NCBI GenBank assembly: GCA_018907035.1
Contig: JACCIC010000277.1
Span: 329,001-393,000, forward strand
Direction of reading: 5' to 3'
Source: Sycobia sp. Sy_11
Taxonomy: Eukaryota > Arthropoda > Insecta > Hymenoptera > Epichrysomallidae
Length of the DNA stretch: 64,000 nucleotides
The notes under the pieces are model-generated. The model was not told the origin of the DNA. It searched no databases and saw only the letters and a program-made list of their open reading frames with translations. Both the position numbers and the translations under genes were made by a program. This document shows, piece by piece, positions 1 through 12,111 of this stretch; position 1 is the stretch's first letter, and each line of letters starts with the position of its first letter.

Positions 1-1563
1 GATGCCGATCGAGCGGTAATGCTCGAGGTAGCGGGCATGTCCTCGGCACTCCCGACGGCTTTGGCGTCCATCGGAATCGCCGATTTGTTGACTTCAGAGA
101 GAGAACAGCTCGATCAGCTGTTAGCTCGCATGTTGCCAGACGCAACAGAGCCTCTCGGCTACACGACGTGGGTCGAGCACGACATCAACGTTGGCTCGAC
201 TCGACCCATTAAACAGCGGTATTACCCGGTATGGCTTAAAATCGAGAGTGAGATGCATGAGCAAGTCGATGCCATGCTCCAAGCTGGTGTGATCGAGCCA
301 TCGACGAGCGGCTGGTCGTGCCCTGTCGTTATGGTTAAAAAGTTCAATGGCTCATATCGTTTCTGCGTTGACTTCCGAAAGGTCAACGCATTGTCGCAGG
401 CGGATACATATTCATTGCCATACATGCACAGCATTTTACGCAAATTGCAGAGGGCGGAATATATCTCAACCCTCGATCTAAGCAGCGCGTATCACCAGAT
501 ACCACTGACGCCTGCGTCTAGGCCGATCACTGCCTTTACGGTCCCTGAAAAAGGCCTCTTCCAGTTCACGAGGATGCTTTACGGGTTAAGTCAGGCAGGC
601 ACGACTTTCCAGCGCCTGATCGACCGTGTCATCGGCCCTGCGCTCGAGCCCTTCGCGTTCTCGTACCTCGATGACATAATCATCGTAACCGAGACTTTCG
701 AGGAGGATCTGAAGTGGCTCGAACACGTGCTGCAGCGCATTAAGGAGGCTGGACTCACTGTAAACAAGGAAAAAAGTGAGTTCTGCCGAAGTGAAGTCAA
801 GTACCTCGATGTACTAGTAAACCGAGAGGAATTTCGGCCAAATCCAGCTAAGATCGAGCCGGTTCTGAATTATCCGGCCCCGAAAAATTTGAAACAGCTC
901 CGGCGCTTCATGGGCATGGCTTCCTGGTATAGGAAGTTCCTGCGAGATTTCGCCTGCACCGCGGAACCTTTGACGTGGTTGACGAAGAAAGATACTCGGT
1001 ACGCGTGGGCAGAGGAGCAGGAAAGCGCTTTTTCTTCCGTCAAAGCGCTCATTGCATCGGCGCCCGTGCTGCAGCGGCCGAAATTCGACGAGTTGTTCAT
1101 CGTGCAAACCGGTGCGAGCGACACCGGCCTGGGAGCCGTGTTGCTCCAAATGATTGACGGCGAGGAGCGCGTGCTTGAATGCCGCACAATGTCCGCAGTC
1201 GAACGCAATTATAGCGTAACGGAGCGCAAATATCTTGCTGTGTTGTGGGCAGTCAAAAGATTTCGCCCTTATCTGGAAGGTTATCACTTTAAAGTGATAA
1301 CCGATCATAGCAGTCTACGGTGGTTGTGTAATCTGCGCAACCCTACCGGTCGCCTTGCTCGCTGGGCCCTTGAACTGCAGGGCCATAGCTACGAAGTGGA
1401 GCACCGAAAAGTTGTCCTTAATTCCATCCCTGACGCGCTCTCGCGCATGTACGAAGAGAACGAGCCGTCGATAAATACTGTGTCGTGGGCTGACGAAACG
1501 ACCGACAAATGGTACCTTGAGAAGCTGGAAGCGGAACGTATAACAAACTTTATTTCGATTTAG
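1..1563 (+). pseudogene. Ty3/gypsy retrotransposon pol fragment (reverse transcriptase + RNase H), truncated at both ends
   Basis: The frame is open from the left edge (an internal ATG lies at 19) to the stop at 1561-1563. Counting from that ATG, it encodes an RT followed by an RNase H. RT motifs include LDLSSAYHQIPL with catalytic D153 and YLDD at 216-219, both intact. RNase H keeps the third Asp (TDHSSLRW) and the last one (PDALSR). The first Asp reads QTGAS (G365) and the expected Glu reads TERKYLA (K404), so two of four metal ligands are lost. Protease lies off the left edge. There is no integrase: similarity stops near 1540, where GC-rich coding gives way to AT-rich DNA. This mobile-element enzyme would copy retrotransposon RNA into cDNA; this copy is almost certainly dead. 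Confidence 0.93.
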
Positions 1564-2079
1564 CCAAGTGATTTTCATTGTACAATTGAATAAAATTTGA
1601 CTTCTGTTACTAACTAAAGACATGTCGTTCTTTTTGTAACTATTTATGCTAAATGCAGAGTTGGTTGCAGCTCAATTGTAGTTCTAAAATCTCGAGGTAA
1701 CCTAATCTCATTATGATATTTCAGGTAATGTGAAGAAAGCTGGAAATTTTTCTACTCATTTATCATTATAATATCTTTGAGTGTTGCTTTTACCTTTCAT
1801 AACCCATTTTGAATTTTCTGATTTAATTTTCTTTTTTAATTTAGATATACTACTATTAAAGAGAATATGCTGTAAAGAAAAGTATGCTAGATTATATTTC
1901 GTTATTTTTCTTATCTACCGTCTAATTGATAGATGGAAACGATAAGTATTTAAGATGGCATACGGAAAATTCCCACTAAAGAGAATCAGTAGATAAGGAC
2001 TGGAATTATTTTATAATAATACGATTTTGCACTTCATAAACTATGATACGGTCTACAAAACCAATATTTGCAGATATAT
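1564..2079. other. AT-rich intergenic DNA
   Basis: The sequence becomes strongly AT-rich directly after the gypsy fragment. I see no sustained coding frame, LTR end or recognisable repeat here. The abrupt composition change marks the 3' truncation point of the retrotransposon. Confidence 0.6.
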
Positions 2080-2277
2080 GAGGCTCAAAATGGCTCGATC
2101 GTTAGAGCCAAGGACTAGTAATTTGTTGATTCGAGCTAAAGTCATCGACAGAAGAATCATTCTAATAATTTACATATGCTTTGATTATAAATACATCATA
2201 GACCTCTATTGCTATTTAGCACCAGTATTTGGGAGCAAACACAGAGCAACGCTAAATAATATAAAAAGATTTTTTTT
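2080..2277 (+). repeat. tRNA-derived SINE, copy A (old, diverged)
   Basis: This is the most diverged of six related 200-bp copies in the window. The head GAGGCTCAAAATGGCTCGATC corresponds to GAGGCCTACGATGGCTCGATC in the others. ACTAGTAATTTG, TTTACATATGCTTTG, CATCATAGACCTC and GCATTTAG-like blocks follow in the family order, and the copy ends in an A-rich then T-rich tail. The B-box region is decayed (GATTCGAGCTAAAG), so pol III transcription is unlikely. Confidence 0.75.
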
Positions 2278-3597
2278 AAGTTGCAGATGTATGAATATAT
2301 TGTGCAAATCCGTGGTGATGTTGATCTAACGAACTTCTACAAATCAAATCCAAAGTGACAGCATTCAAAGGTCATGTTTCAATGAAAGCATTCTGTTCAT
2401 CACTATCTCATAGAGCCGTTAAAGCGAAAGCTAGGTGTGACCGGGAATGTGTACGTAACTATTTCATAGAGCAATGAAGTATCGGTTTGGCTGAGAACAG
2501 GCTTTTATTTATAAGTTTAGAGGAATAACTCAATTACAAGAAAGCAGACGAGCTAATGACTATAGTCAAAAATAGGCTAATGTGAAGAAAAAAACGTTTC
2601 ATATACAATTCGGTATAAGTTGCTTAAAACCAATCATTGTGTTGCAATGTTTACTATTCATGAATTAATATTGTATTAATGAGCAATTTCATTTCTACAT
2701 CTCAAGAACAAAAGTTCAGATAAAGAACAAAAGTTCTCAAGAACAAAAGTTCAGATGAAATTGGGCTTTGATGGAAGACAGTAGTATTTATTAATGCCTC
2801 AATACAAATGATTAGGAAAAGAAATATTCTGTGCATTAAGATTCCATACATTATATTCAATGAATTTATTCGTAATTTTTAATACCCAAGGTTCAATTAG
2901 TATTCAGAATAGTAACGATTCAGGATATATATTTATAGAAAGACTTAAAGCATTGAAATAATATAAATTAAATGAGATCATTAAAATAATTAAATTATTC
3001 TACTGAACTTACAGACAAAATCTAATATTCATATATGTTAATTGTTTGTAATATTATTATTGAAACGGTAAGATCTTTAATTATTATAAAATGTTGGGTT
3101 TTAAACATTAAACATAATGCATGGAATGAAATTAATATTATGTTTTATTTATGTTTTATATATTCTAATTAAAAAATAAGTCTTTTTTAGTGATATTATC
3201 TCCTATATGGTCTTAGAAAATTTTAATTGCGTATTACAATACCGACTTGTTACAAAATTTAATCCTAAATTTCTATAGATCAGGTATATATTGGAAAGAA
3301 TAACTGTACAGATATTCTATTTGGATATATTATAAAAGATTCTGTGCGTTAAGGTCAAATTTAGGATACAGATATATGACTCTCCTTTCTAGTTTAAAAT
3401 AACAGATATCGATAGATGTCTTATTATTTGTAACGGTTATGTGCAGTATCTGATCAAAATATGGTATGAACGTGATAAGCAAATGTGCAGAAGGAATAGG
3501 AAACGTATAGCGTTCAGAACAATTATATTATAAGTAATAAATATTTATATTTGTAAACCTTTGCATCTCGAGAACACTTTAGCGACCATACTTAAGT
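2278..3597. other. AT-rich intergenic DNA
   Basis: About 1.3 kb of AT-rich sequence with no convincing gene. The only local structure is a short tandem duplication at about 2704-2754, where AAGAACAAAAGTTCAGAT recurs. Confidence 0.55.
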
Positions 3598-3752
3598 TAT
3601 AAAAGCGAAGGTAGCAAGGACTGTTCGGTTTGCTCTTTCAGTTTTCAGTTTTAGTGAGAGCGTCCAGGAGAAAACATCATTCATCATCGATTATCCGTGC
3701 GTTCCATTTTTACCGTTTGTAATTTGTAATTATATGTGAATAAATGTATTTT
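3598..3752 (+). promoter_or_regulatory. Candidate pol II promoter plus poly(A) signal, LTR-like
   Basis: A TATAAAAG box (3598-3605) is followed by two insect initiator-like TCAGTT motifs (3638-3643, 3645-3650). AATAAA occurs near 3739-3744. A short transcribed region bounded by TATA and a poly(A) signal is typical of insect LTR elements. The TATA to TCAGTT spacing is longer than the usual 30 bp, and I found no LTR ends or target duplication, so this is tentative. Confidence 0.3.
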
Positions 3753-3759
3753 ATTGATT

Positions 3760-4139
3760 GATCTGTGCTGTCTTTAATCTGTATTTGAATGCTCATAATT
3801 TTGAGATATTTGATCCGTGTGGTTTAACAATAGAAGTATTCCTATCCATGTAATCATGATTCTTATCTTCTTCATAAAAGTTTAATATATTAAGATAGTT
3901 GATTATATCAGGACCAGAAAGTTTAGTATGAGTCAATACTTAATAAATTAATAAATAATTCCTAACACCTTTAAACCTACCTACTTTAAATACACTTAGT
4001 TATCCAGACAACAACTTGCGATACGCTAAACCTTTAAATTTTTAAACTTCAATAACAAACACTGTTTAGAACTATACAACTTCGACCGTAATCCTTAAAA
4101 TGTATAAAAGGCTAATTTTAAGTATAATCGTAAACAAAA
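3760..4139. other. AT-rich intergenic DNA
   Basis: AT-rich spacer between two LTR-like blocks. I see no coding frame or clear repeat. Confidence 0.5.
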
Positions 4140-5060
4140 AACATAGGAAACTTTCGCTCGAAGACGCGACGCATTCTCGATCGCGACGTAGACCCAAATG
4201 GGTTTAGTGGCGGCCAGATGGTTCAGCCGTGATCAAATAACGCGGTCACGTACTGGAACATCTAGAGAACGTCTGGTAGATTTCTGCGCTGCGGCAGAAA
4301 TCTAGTGCTATAAATTAGCAAAATGTATAGGGACGATTGGAAGGCGGGTCCTAGCTGAGTTTCTATACTGTCGTTTGTAAGCCTCTACGCCCTCTGCTCT
4401 CCAACAAGACGGTCATACATTTCGACGGACGAGTGTTCTGGCGAGACTTCACTTCGACTTCAATGTTGAGATCGGAAACTTCGATTTTCCCGTGTATTGT
4501 TCCCGTAAATTCTTCATCGGAATACCCGCGTCGATTTGGCTCGTTCGCGAATAAACTGAGCACATATAAATCGTCCGCCCATAAAGGACTACTGCCGCGT
4601 TGAAAGCTGCGTGTTTTGTGTGTGGTTGTACGTGGAATGAGCTGTTGTTCTATTCAACTCGCTGTGTGTTGTATGTGTTGTGCGTTATCGAGTCCCGCCG
4701 CTTGTGGACTTGGCGTTCAGGCCTTGTGGAGATTGAGCTATACGCACATCTCTAAGGAACTTCTCAAGCAGCCTCTGAGCCCGGTTGCTGCTGTGCGTGA
4801 CGAGGGCTGCTCCCGTGCCCGAGACGGTGAGGTCACGACGCAGCGTTGGAGGGAACGCAGAAGCTTCTTCCACCTTAGACCTCACCTTGGCATTACCGCT
4901 AAGAAAGGAATTTTGATAAAAGAGCTCTCGCAAATCATAAAAGTGACCTTTTGCTCGTGAAAACCCTAGCTGTTATTATAGAAAAGCTTGTTGTATCATT
5001 AATTTTTGTAATATGTCTGTATTTTATCTTTAATGTTAGAATTGTGAATAAATCGCGTGC
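4140..5060 (+). repeat. GC-richer LTR-like block (possible solo LTR)
   Basis: About 0.9 kb is clearly GC-richer than its flanks. It carries a TATAAA box at 4565-4570 and an AATAAA at 5047-5052, the layout of a U3-R-U5 LTR. No reading frame resembles a known protein. A 114-codon frame at 4616-4960 looks like chance in GC-rich DNA. I could not fix the ends or a target duplication. An exapted promoter or non-coding RNA gene is an alternative. Confidence 0.35.
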
Positions 5061-5159
5061 TTTTTCCTCCACTCATTGAGTATAGGTTTTTTATGCCATT
5101 CAAATATTTAATAAATTGCTATAACCATAGACTCTATTATTATTCTTGTATTACTCACG

Positions 5160-5340
5160 TATTTCCCTTTAACACGTATTATCATTATTCTTATTATAAT
5201 TCTTAGTATTATCATTATTATTATTGTTGATGTTGTTGTTGCTGCTACTGTTGTTGTTATTATTATTATGGTTCTGTTTTATTAGTATTCTTATTATACT
5301 TATTTTCATATTATGATTATTATTTAATTATAACTTATTT
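5160..5340. repeat. Degenerate ATT/GTT trinucleotide-rich repeat
   Basis: Low-complexity stretch built from TTATTA, ATTATC and GTTGTT triplets, including TGTTGATGTTGTTGTTGCTG near 5227. It has no coding potential. Confidence 0.75.
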
Positions 5341-6272
5341 TAATCGTGGTTTTCATCAACTTGTCATTGATCTAACAAACACAAAGTAAGATTAAAAAAT
5401 GAATCTGTTCTATAGTAAAACTGATAACTTTTTCAAATAATCTATTTAATAGGTGACCAGGTACCGTCTATTTTTTAATAAACTTTTCAATTTCTTTAAG
5501 TTATCGTCGAAACATTTAATGAATATATTGTTTTAAAAGAATTTTAATAATATTAATATCTGAAATATGAAAATCTCTGGCACGCATGTTGAGTTGACGA
5601 GTATCTATTATATTCATTAAAATTAATTTCGTAAAATTTAATTGTAAATAGAATATCTATAATATAAATTAACTAAGAGATTTTCATTTCATTATTATAA
5701 TAAATTCATTTCTTCAGTCGTAATGGTTTTATTTTTTTTTATACGAATATCTCATTAGAGCTCAAGGCTCAAAATTTTTATGCCCTACAAATACTGACCT
5801 ATTATCCGAAATATTGGAATGGGAATTATTAAAACATGCATAAAAATTGTATGAAATAAGAATATATTATTTATTACTTCATATCAAATCCATCGCATCT
5901 CTTCAATCAATTTATTTCGAATGTATTAGCAAACCTCGCAAATGAAAACACTTGTGCCAATAATAAAACCTGACATCACTTTTATTATAGTAATAGTCCG
6001 CGCGAAAAGTATAGTTAGCCTTTCAAGTGCCTCTTACATCAAACGTATACAAGCAGTAAATTAAATTTAGCGATTCTCTATAACACCGTAATAAAGGAAA
6101 TATATTGTATAAATGTGGTATGTTGTTTTATTTTGGTTATTGTACATTATTAATTATTTATTCGGTGTGTATAAAAGAAGAAAGTTGGATGCTCATCCTT
6201 TAAGACAAGAATGGTAACCTAGAGAGCACGTGCTTTAGAGAGAAAGAATGGGATAGGAAGAAAATGAGAGAA

Positions 6273-6280
<8 letters not shown>
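5341..6280. other. AT-rich intergenic DNA
   Basis: No gene, repeat end or RNA gene recognised. Composition matches the other spacers. Confidence 0.55.

Positions 6281-6339
<59 letters not shown>
6281..6339. repeat. (GA)n microsatellite
   Basis: An almost uninterrupted AG dinucleotide run of about 59 bp. Leu/Ser open frames on the opposite strand here are artefacts of the repeat. Confidence 0.97.
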
Positions 6340-6344
<5 letters not shown>

Positions 6345-7794
6345 TAAGTGAATTCGGAAATACAGCTTTGATCGTGTTTTATGATGGCATCATACAGTAT
6401 TGCTCGCATGAGTGATAGCTTTCACAATTCTCGCAGTATGTAAATCTTTTGTACTGTATACAAAATCTCTATTTTTGTTGAACCATCCCTTTTATTTTTC
6501 CTCTACTTTTTCTGTTTACATCAGTTCTATTTTTTGAAACTATTCCATGAAGTAATAGTATTAGTACGTAATACTATCTCAAAATTCCATAGACAGTTAT
6601 ATAGGTATGAAATCTATGCTTGTCTGTATATATGTAAAACAAAAAATTTACAATATTTTATTATAGCGAGTAAAAGAATGGAGGATAAAAATTTTCGAAA
6701 ACTTTTATTGCATATGTTTGTGTGTATATGTATGAAACGGAGTGCACACAGTGAAAGAAAATACGGCGAGAGTGTCGCCCGTGTTGGGCGCCATTCCGTT
6801 AAGTAAGACGGTCTAAGTATATTTCGGTTAGTTATAATTATAAATATAATGCACGTCTCATAAGTTCTTGGTGTACTTCATGCAGATTCCAGCATAGCTC
6901 TATTAAGATTGTTCGATATCTTTGAATTGATCGCAGCAACTACTAGAGACATTAATTGCGGTGGTTTGCAGAACTAAACAGAATGCTCTGCATTACCGAC
7001 TTTTCAGGGACGTAGCTTATTATAATTTAGCGAGAGTAGAGAGAAGGAGTGGTTACTCCGCTAAAATTGTATCAAATTACACGGCAGGACTGGGGACAGA
7101 ATTAGCCACAAGGCGACGACACCATGCCAGATTGCTCGTTCAACTGCATGTATTTCAAGAAAAGAGAATGGTATGCAGCGAGATAGTAGCGAGCGCGGCG
7201 AGAGGAGAAAGTTGGATGTGTTAAATTAGTGTGTGAAATATATATTAGACGCAGCGGGTATAGTATGTTCAAGCGTCTTTGTGTGCATAGCACACAATAG
7301 CGCATAGGCACGGAGTAAATGGGCGGTCACATATCTCGCCCGCAACCCAGTATTTTTCCAATTATGATGCTTACTGTTTTTTCAAAAACGACATAGATAT
7401 AATATTTTTCGTAAAACATCTTATAAATTTTAGAGTAATAATTCTTTATATTCTGTACTTATTTGCAATCTTTTACCATTTTTTTTATTATTCATCTAAT
7501 GCTGATTAATGGTCATTTCAATTCAATAAATATTTTTTATGTGTTTTTAGCAAACATTTCTGTGAGAAGATTACAATATGATTGCTTTTTATAAAACATT
7601 TATTAGATATTTCTAAATATTTTTTCAAATCCCACTTTCACAACTTTGTACACTTAATAACAAACGGGACTTTTTTTAATTTAATTCAGTAAGCAGACTA
7701 AAGCAGAGGTTTTCGTTCTATTCAATTATATAAGCGACTATAATCATTGTTTAAATATTATATTGCGATTAAGAACAATTATATATATATATAT
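6340..7794. other. Intergenic DNA with a moderately GC-rich patch
   Basis: Mostly AT-rich. The 6790-7330 part is GC-richer with short open frames, but none matches a family I recognise and no splice or start context stands out. It may be an old LTR or element interior. The last 450 bases before the Copia LTR are plain AT-rich DNA. Confidence 0.45.
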
Positions 7795-8083
7795 TGTTGG
7801 AATACGCCGATATTGTGTAAAATTCAGGTGAACGCAGAAAAGATTTCTCTGCAATGGTCACGATTTTATTGCACCCTAAACCACGCCCCAACAAAGGCCC
7901 ACTACAGTTTTCCTTGTTGCAGCATTGTGAATTCTGAAGCAGCCACTAAGACGACAACGCCGACAATAACTATATCCACATTACAATTATCCATTGTTCA
8001 CTTATTATTTATAACAATATATTTTCATAGCTCTGTATTAAATAAATAAATTTTATATGAAACAAGTTTATTAAATTACAACA
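7795..8083 (+). repeat. Copia-type 5' LTR
   Basis: The 289-bp block starts TGTTGG and ends ACAACA, giving the short TG...CA inverted ends typical of Copia LTRs. It contains TATTTATAA-like and AATAAATAAA motifs before its end. It is followed at once by a primer-site-like sequence and, 127 bp later, a Copia gag start. No matching 3' LTR is in the window, because a gypsy relic replaces the downstream part. Confidence 0.75.
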
Positions 8084-8084
8084 G

Positions 8085-8104
8085 ATTATGGGCCCAGAGC
8101 CCAG
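8085..8104 (+). promoter_or_regulatory. Probable Copia primer-binding site
   Basis: The motif ATTATGGGCCCAGAGCCCAG lies one base after the LTR end, where minus-strand priming by a tRNA (in Copia, an initiator-Met tRNA fragment) is expected. The identification rests on position and on the GGGCCCAG core. Confidence 0.5.
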
Positions 8105-8209
8105 TATGTATTAAAATAAAAAGTAAAGAAGAGTAATTAAAAACAGTATATACATAGTGCACGTTCAAAGAGATTAGATAAGGTTTATAATGTACAACAT
8201 TAGTAAAAA

Positions 8210-9540
8210 ATGACAGAAGTGTATACGGCAAGTATACAAAAGTTAAACTGTAATAATAATGTAAGCAACGTGGAGTTTCAAAACGGAAATGCTCTTTGCA
8301 CGCAAGGAAACGTGGAACATCATTGCTGAAGAGATGACGACACCAGTAGATTCAGCATGATCTAAACGAGATAAAAAAGCTCGAGCAACCATTGTGCTTT
8401 ATATTGAAGATGATCAGCTTTTATACATCAAGGGTACGAATACTGCACGCAAGCTTTGGGATAAACTCAAGGAACTCACCAGAAGGCAACTATATCCAGT
8501 ATTATTCATTTATATAAAAGAATTTTTAAATTGAGCTTGCCAGAAGGAGGTGATATGAAAAGGCATATTACGGAGACGTTAAGTCTAATTAACAGATTGG
8601 CGGTGTTAAGGGACAACTCCAAAATAAATTTCAAGCGGCTGTGCTAAGTAATTTACCTGAATCGTACAGTTCACTCATCAATAGCCGTAGTGAAAATGAA
8701 TTCACTATGCAACTTGTCAAAGGGAGATTACTTGATGCATACATGAGACGTCAAGAAAATAGGAGAGTAGATCGAAATGATGAAGCAGTGTTACATATAT
8801 TACGTAAGTCAACGGCTTTGTCAAAAGAGAAAACAACTAAAGAGTGCTATTTTTGCAAGGGATATGGGCACTTTAAAAAGGATTGCATCAATTATAAGAA
8901 ATGAAAAAATAAACAAAACAAAGGAAACGCAAATCAAGTCTCACAAGGAAATTATGGAAGTTTGTTTATGACATAAAGTATCAAGACAACGCATTTCGAT
9001 CTATGGCTGGTCGACTAAGGAGCAACGAGCTACATGCGCGTGTCAAAAGGAAATTTTACAGAGCTCGAATCAGAAAATACAAAAGGTACAATACAGCTCG
9101 CTGAAGAAAAAAAGTGCAGTGAAGTACATGGATTCTGTTCGGTCGTCGTAAAATGCAATATGAGTGGCGACATAATGCTAGAAGATGTGCTTTATAATCC
9201 GTTGCTGAGGACAAATCTTTTCCCCGTCAATAAATTAATAAAGCAAGGATGCAATTTATAATGTACCTATCTGTGCCGAACGGGAGAAATATCGTCACAA
9301 GTAAGTGAATATGCAAAAAAAAGAAGAATCCAGAGGCTCGCGCAGATCGTTTTAAAGCAAGGCTTCTCGCACGGGGCTTCACGCAAAAGTACGCTTCAGA
9401 TTACGACGAGGTCTTATACTCCAGTTATACGTCAAACAACCTTTAAAACTTTTCTGGCTATAGTAGGTAAAGAAAATCTACAAATAAAGCATTGCAATAC
9501 GAAGACTGCTTTCCACAATGGAAATTTACGCCTGGCAAAT
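8210..9540 (+). pseudogene. Copia (Ty1/copia) gag-pol relic
   Basis: An ATG at 8210 opens a Copia-type gag that soon shifts frame. Similarity continues through EDDQLLYIKG and LPESYSSLIN to a zinc knuckle CYFCKGYGHFKKDC (8845-8886, C-x2-C-x4-H-x4-C). The aspartic protease follows, but its active site DSGATSHM reads D-stop-GATSYM, with TAA at 9016-9018. After 9260 the integrase is missing and the start of the RT appears at about 9350 (KARLLARGFTQKY), out of frame and ending near 9540. The copy therefore has an internal deletion, frameshifts and no 3' half. It belongs with the LTR at 7795-8083. Confidence 0.88.
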
Positions 9541-9654
9541 GCCCAGGGAAATACTTAAAAAATTTATAAGTTGGTAGGAAGACCACCTGCAGATGATTAC
9601 TGCATTAGCAGAAGTAGTAGGCGTGGCCACGCTGAATCAAAGATATTGAGAGTA

Positions 9655-12111
9655 GCCTGAGAGGCTTGCTACCAAAACCACGAACCAATCTACCACTGGC
9701 AAAACTATCGCCACACCATATCTACGTACAAGGGCACCATCCCATTAAAGAACTGCTACGTCGCAATTCCGAAAAATTGTTCCGACAGGCGTACGCTGAG
9801 ATCGACAGATTACTGAGCGAAGGAATTATTAAACTTTCAGAGAGCTCCTAGAGTAGCTATCTAGTAATAGTACCCAAGGAAGACGGTAGTAGTAATAGAC
9901 CCAAAATCCGTTTCTGCATCGATTACAGAGCGATAAACCGAGTCACCAAAAAGGATGCGTACCCGCTGTCGCATGTAGACGTACTTCTAAATAATTTCCG
10001 AGATACTCGATATTTATCCAAAACAAAGAAATAACAGTATTTGCCGTACCACATAAGGGTCTCGACCAGTACAGACGAATATCCAATGAACTTACCAATG
10101 CCCCTGCGAGCTTTCAGCGCGGCATGGATGTCAACTTTGGTCTTGAATGGCAACCCTCAGTTTTTGTGTATATGGATGATAGCTACCAACTCGTTCGAAG
10201 AACATACACAGAAACTAAAGGCCGTGTTACAGCGCCTTAAAGAAGTAGGGCTTCGATTAAACAGCGAGAAGTCCGAATTCTGCTGCCCAGAGGTTAAATA
10301 CCTAGAATATATCGTCGATAAGAACGCCCTGCGAACAGACCCCGATAAGGTTAATCCCGTGAGCGAATATCCAGCTCCAAGAAACATAAAGCAGCTCCGA
10401 GCATTTCTCAGAAGGTTTGGGTGGTACGTATACTTCATTGAAAACCTAGCAGAAATCAAGCTACCTCGAACGAAACAGCTAATGAAAAACGTACCATGGT
10501 CGTGAGAAAACGAAAGGACGCTTTAAATAAGTTGTATATGCAAGCGTCAGTACTGACAAGGCCCGTGCCAAACAGTCCGTATATCTAACAAACGAATGTC
10601 AACAGCTATGCACTAGGAGCTGTACTGAGCCAGAGCTGTATACGCCAGCAGGACGCTGACTGCGCCTGAGATCAACTATACAGTAGCGGAAAAAGAGAGT
10701 GTAGCGGTGCTTTGGGCTGCCGAGAAATTCAGGGGTTATCTGTTAGGCGAGGCTTTCAGGGTCGTGACCGACAATGGCGGCTTAAGGTGACTGCGTACCC
10801 TGAAAAATCCGGCAAGACGCCTGGCACGATGGGCCACGGCCTTACAGGCCTATAACATGAAGGTACCAGACGCATTATCTCGACCACCGATCGAAACGGC
10901 ATCACACAACGTTTCTCTGCCGCCGATAGAGAGTACAACCGCAAGCTAAAACAGCTACTCCGTCAACCCGAAAGACTAGCAGATTAGAAAGTCTTAAACA
11001 GTCTGCTATACAAACATCCACTAAATTGATTGGCACAGAGGATTGGAAGTTTGTGATCTCATCGAAAGATAGAGAGAGAATAATGCACGAATGCCATAAT
11101 ACCACAACATCAGGGCATTTCGAAATAGAAAAGACTCTCCAGAAGGTGAGCCAAAATTACTATTGGTCCACAATGAGAGTGGACACGTATAAATACATGC
11201 AAAATTGTCCCAAATGCCAAATCCGTAAAGTGTCGCATAAAGCACCCGCAAGATTCATGGGAAAAAGCAATATAGAAGGCCCATGCTCAACTATAGCTGC
11301 GGATATTATGGGACCGTTTGCCCCAGCAAAGCCCAATATAAATATTTGCTGGTAATAGAGAATCTCTTTACGAAGTATATAGAGATAAAGCCATTGCGAA
11401 AAGCCACCGGGCAAACGGTGATAAATGTCTGGAAGAGGTAATTATTTTCAAGTGGGGTTCTCAAAATTTTTACTCACCGATACGGCACGGAGTTCGCATA
11501 TAAGTTCCTAACTCGATGAATTAGATATTATCCAGCAGTTTATTGCACCATACCAAGCACAATCTAATTCCGTTGAAATGGTGAATTGGATCATCAAATC
11601 GATGATTTCTATCTTCGTCAAACATGATCATAAGAACTGGAACTTGTATCTGCAAGAATTTGCATTCGCGATCAACACGGCGGTGCACGCTGGCATAAAA
11701 GTGTCGCCAGCGTTACTTAATTTTGGACGTAACCCGCGCCAGATACCAACATATCGTAACTTACATGCATCATCAGAAAATATAAAGTTCTTAACGACAA
11801 AATACGGGCTCGATAGAATGAAACGCATGCCAGCAATCTACGAATTAATGAGGAAAAACCTGCACAAGGCTATCGAGAATCAGGCGCATCAGTATAACAA
11901 GAGAAGAAGGCACGAAAACTTCCACATTAACAACATGGTATGCCGAAGAAGCCCTGTACTGTCATGAGGATCAGACCAGTTTTCCGCTAAAGTAGCGCCA
12001 AAATATATAGCACCGTGCAGAGTAATACAAAAGATTTCACCTGTTCTTTACGAATTAGAAGATGTGGCCAATAGGAAAAGGAGAAAAGTTCATATATCTA
12101 ATATGAAGTAG
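9655..12111 (+). pseudogene. Ty3/gypsy pol relic, copy 2 (RT-RNase H-integrase)
   Basis: Similarity runs in several frames. RT begins with PRTNLPLAKLSPHH (9670s), then FCIDYRAINRVTKKDAYPL. The VYMDD codons (10169-10180) are in a different frame from the following ATNSFEEHTQKLKAVLQRL, so a frameshift lies at the active site. RNase H (about 10580-10900) is heavily broken. The integrase zinc domain is clear at 11080-11220 (HECHN, SGHFEIEKT, CPKCQ), then AADIMGPF with the first core Asp. The second-Asp segment near 11476-11496 lacks one base (GATACGGCACGGAG). NSVEMVN near 11570 keeps the catalytic Glu. The polyprotein tail ends RKVHISNMK-stop at 12109-12111. It is the same family as the relic at 23.5-25.3 kb but differs from the fragment at 1-1563. 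Confidence 0.92.

Noticed and set aside
4616..4960. Possible Cys-rich coding gene
   Set aside because: The frame sits in a GC-rich LTR-like block, has no conserved motif beyond chance cysteines, and both strands are open over much of it.
6200..6409. Leu/Ser-repeat open frame
   Set aside because: It is a translation of the (GA)n microsatellite. Similar frames over the (CT)n run at 32.6 kb and the (TA)n runs were rejected for the same reason.
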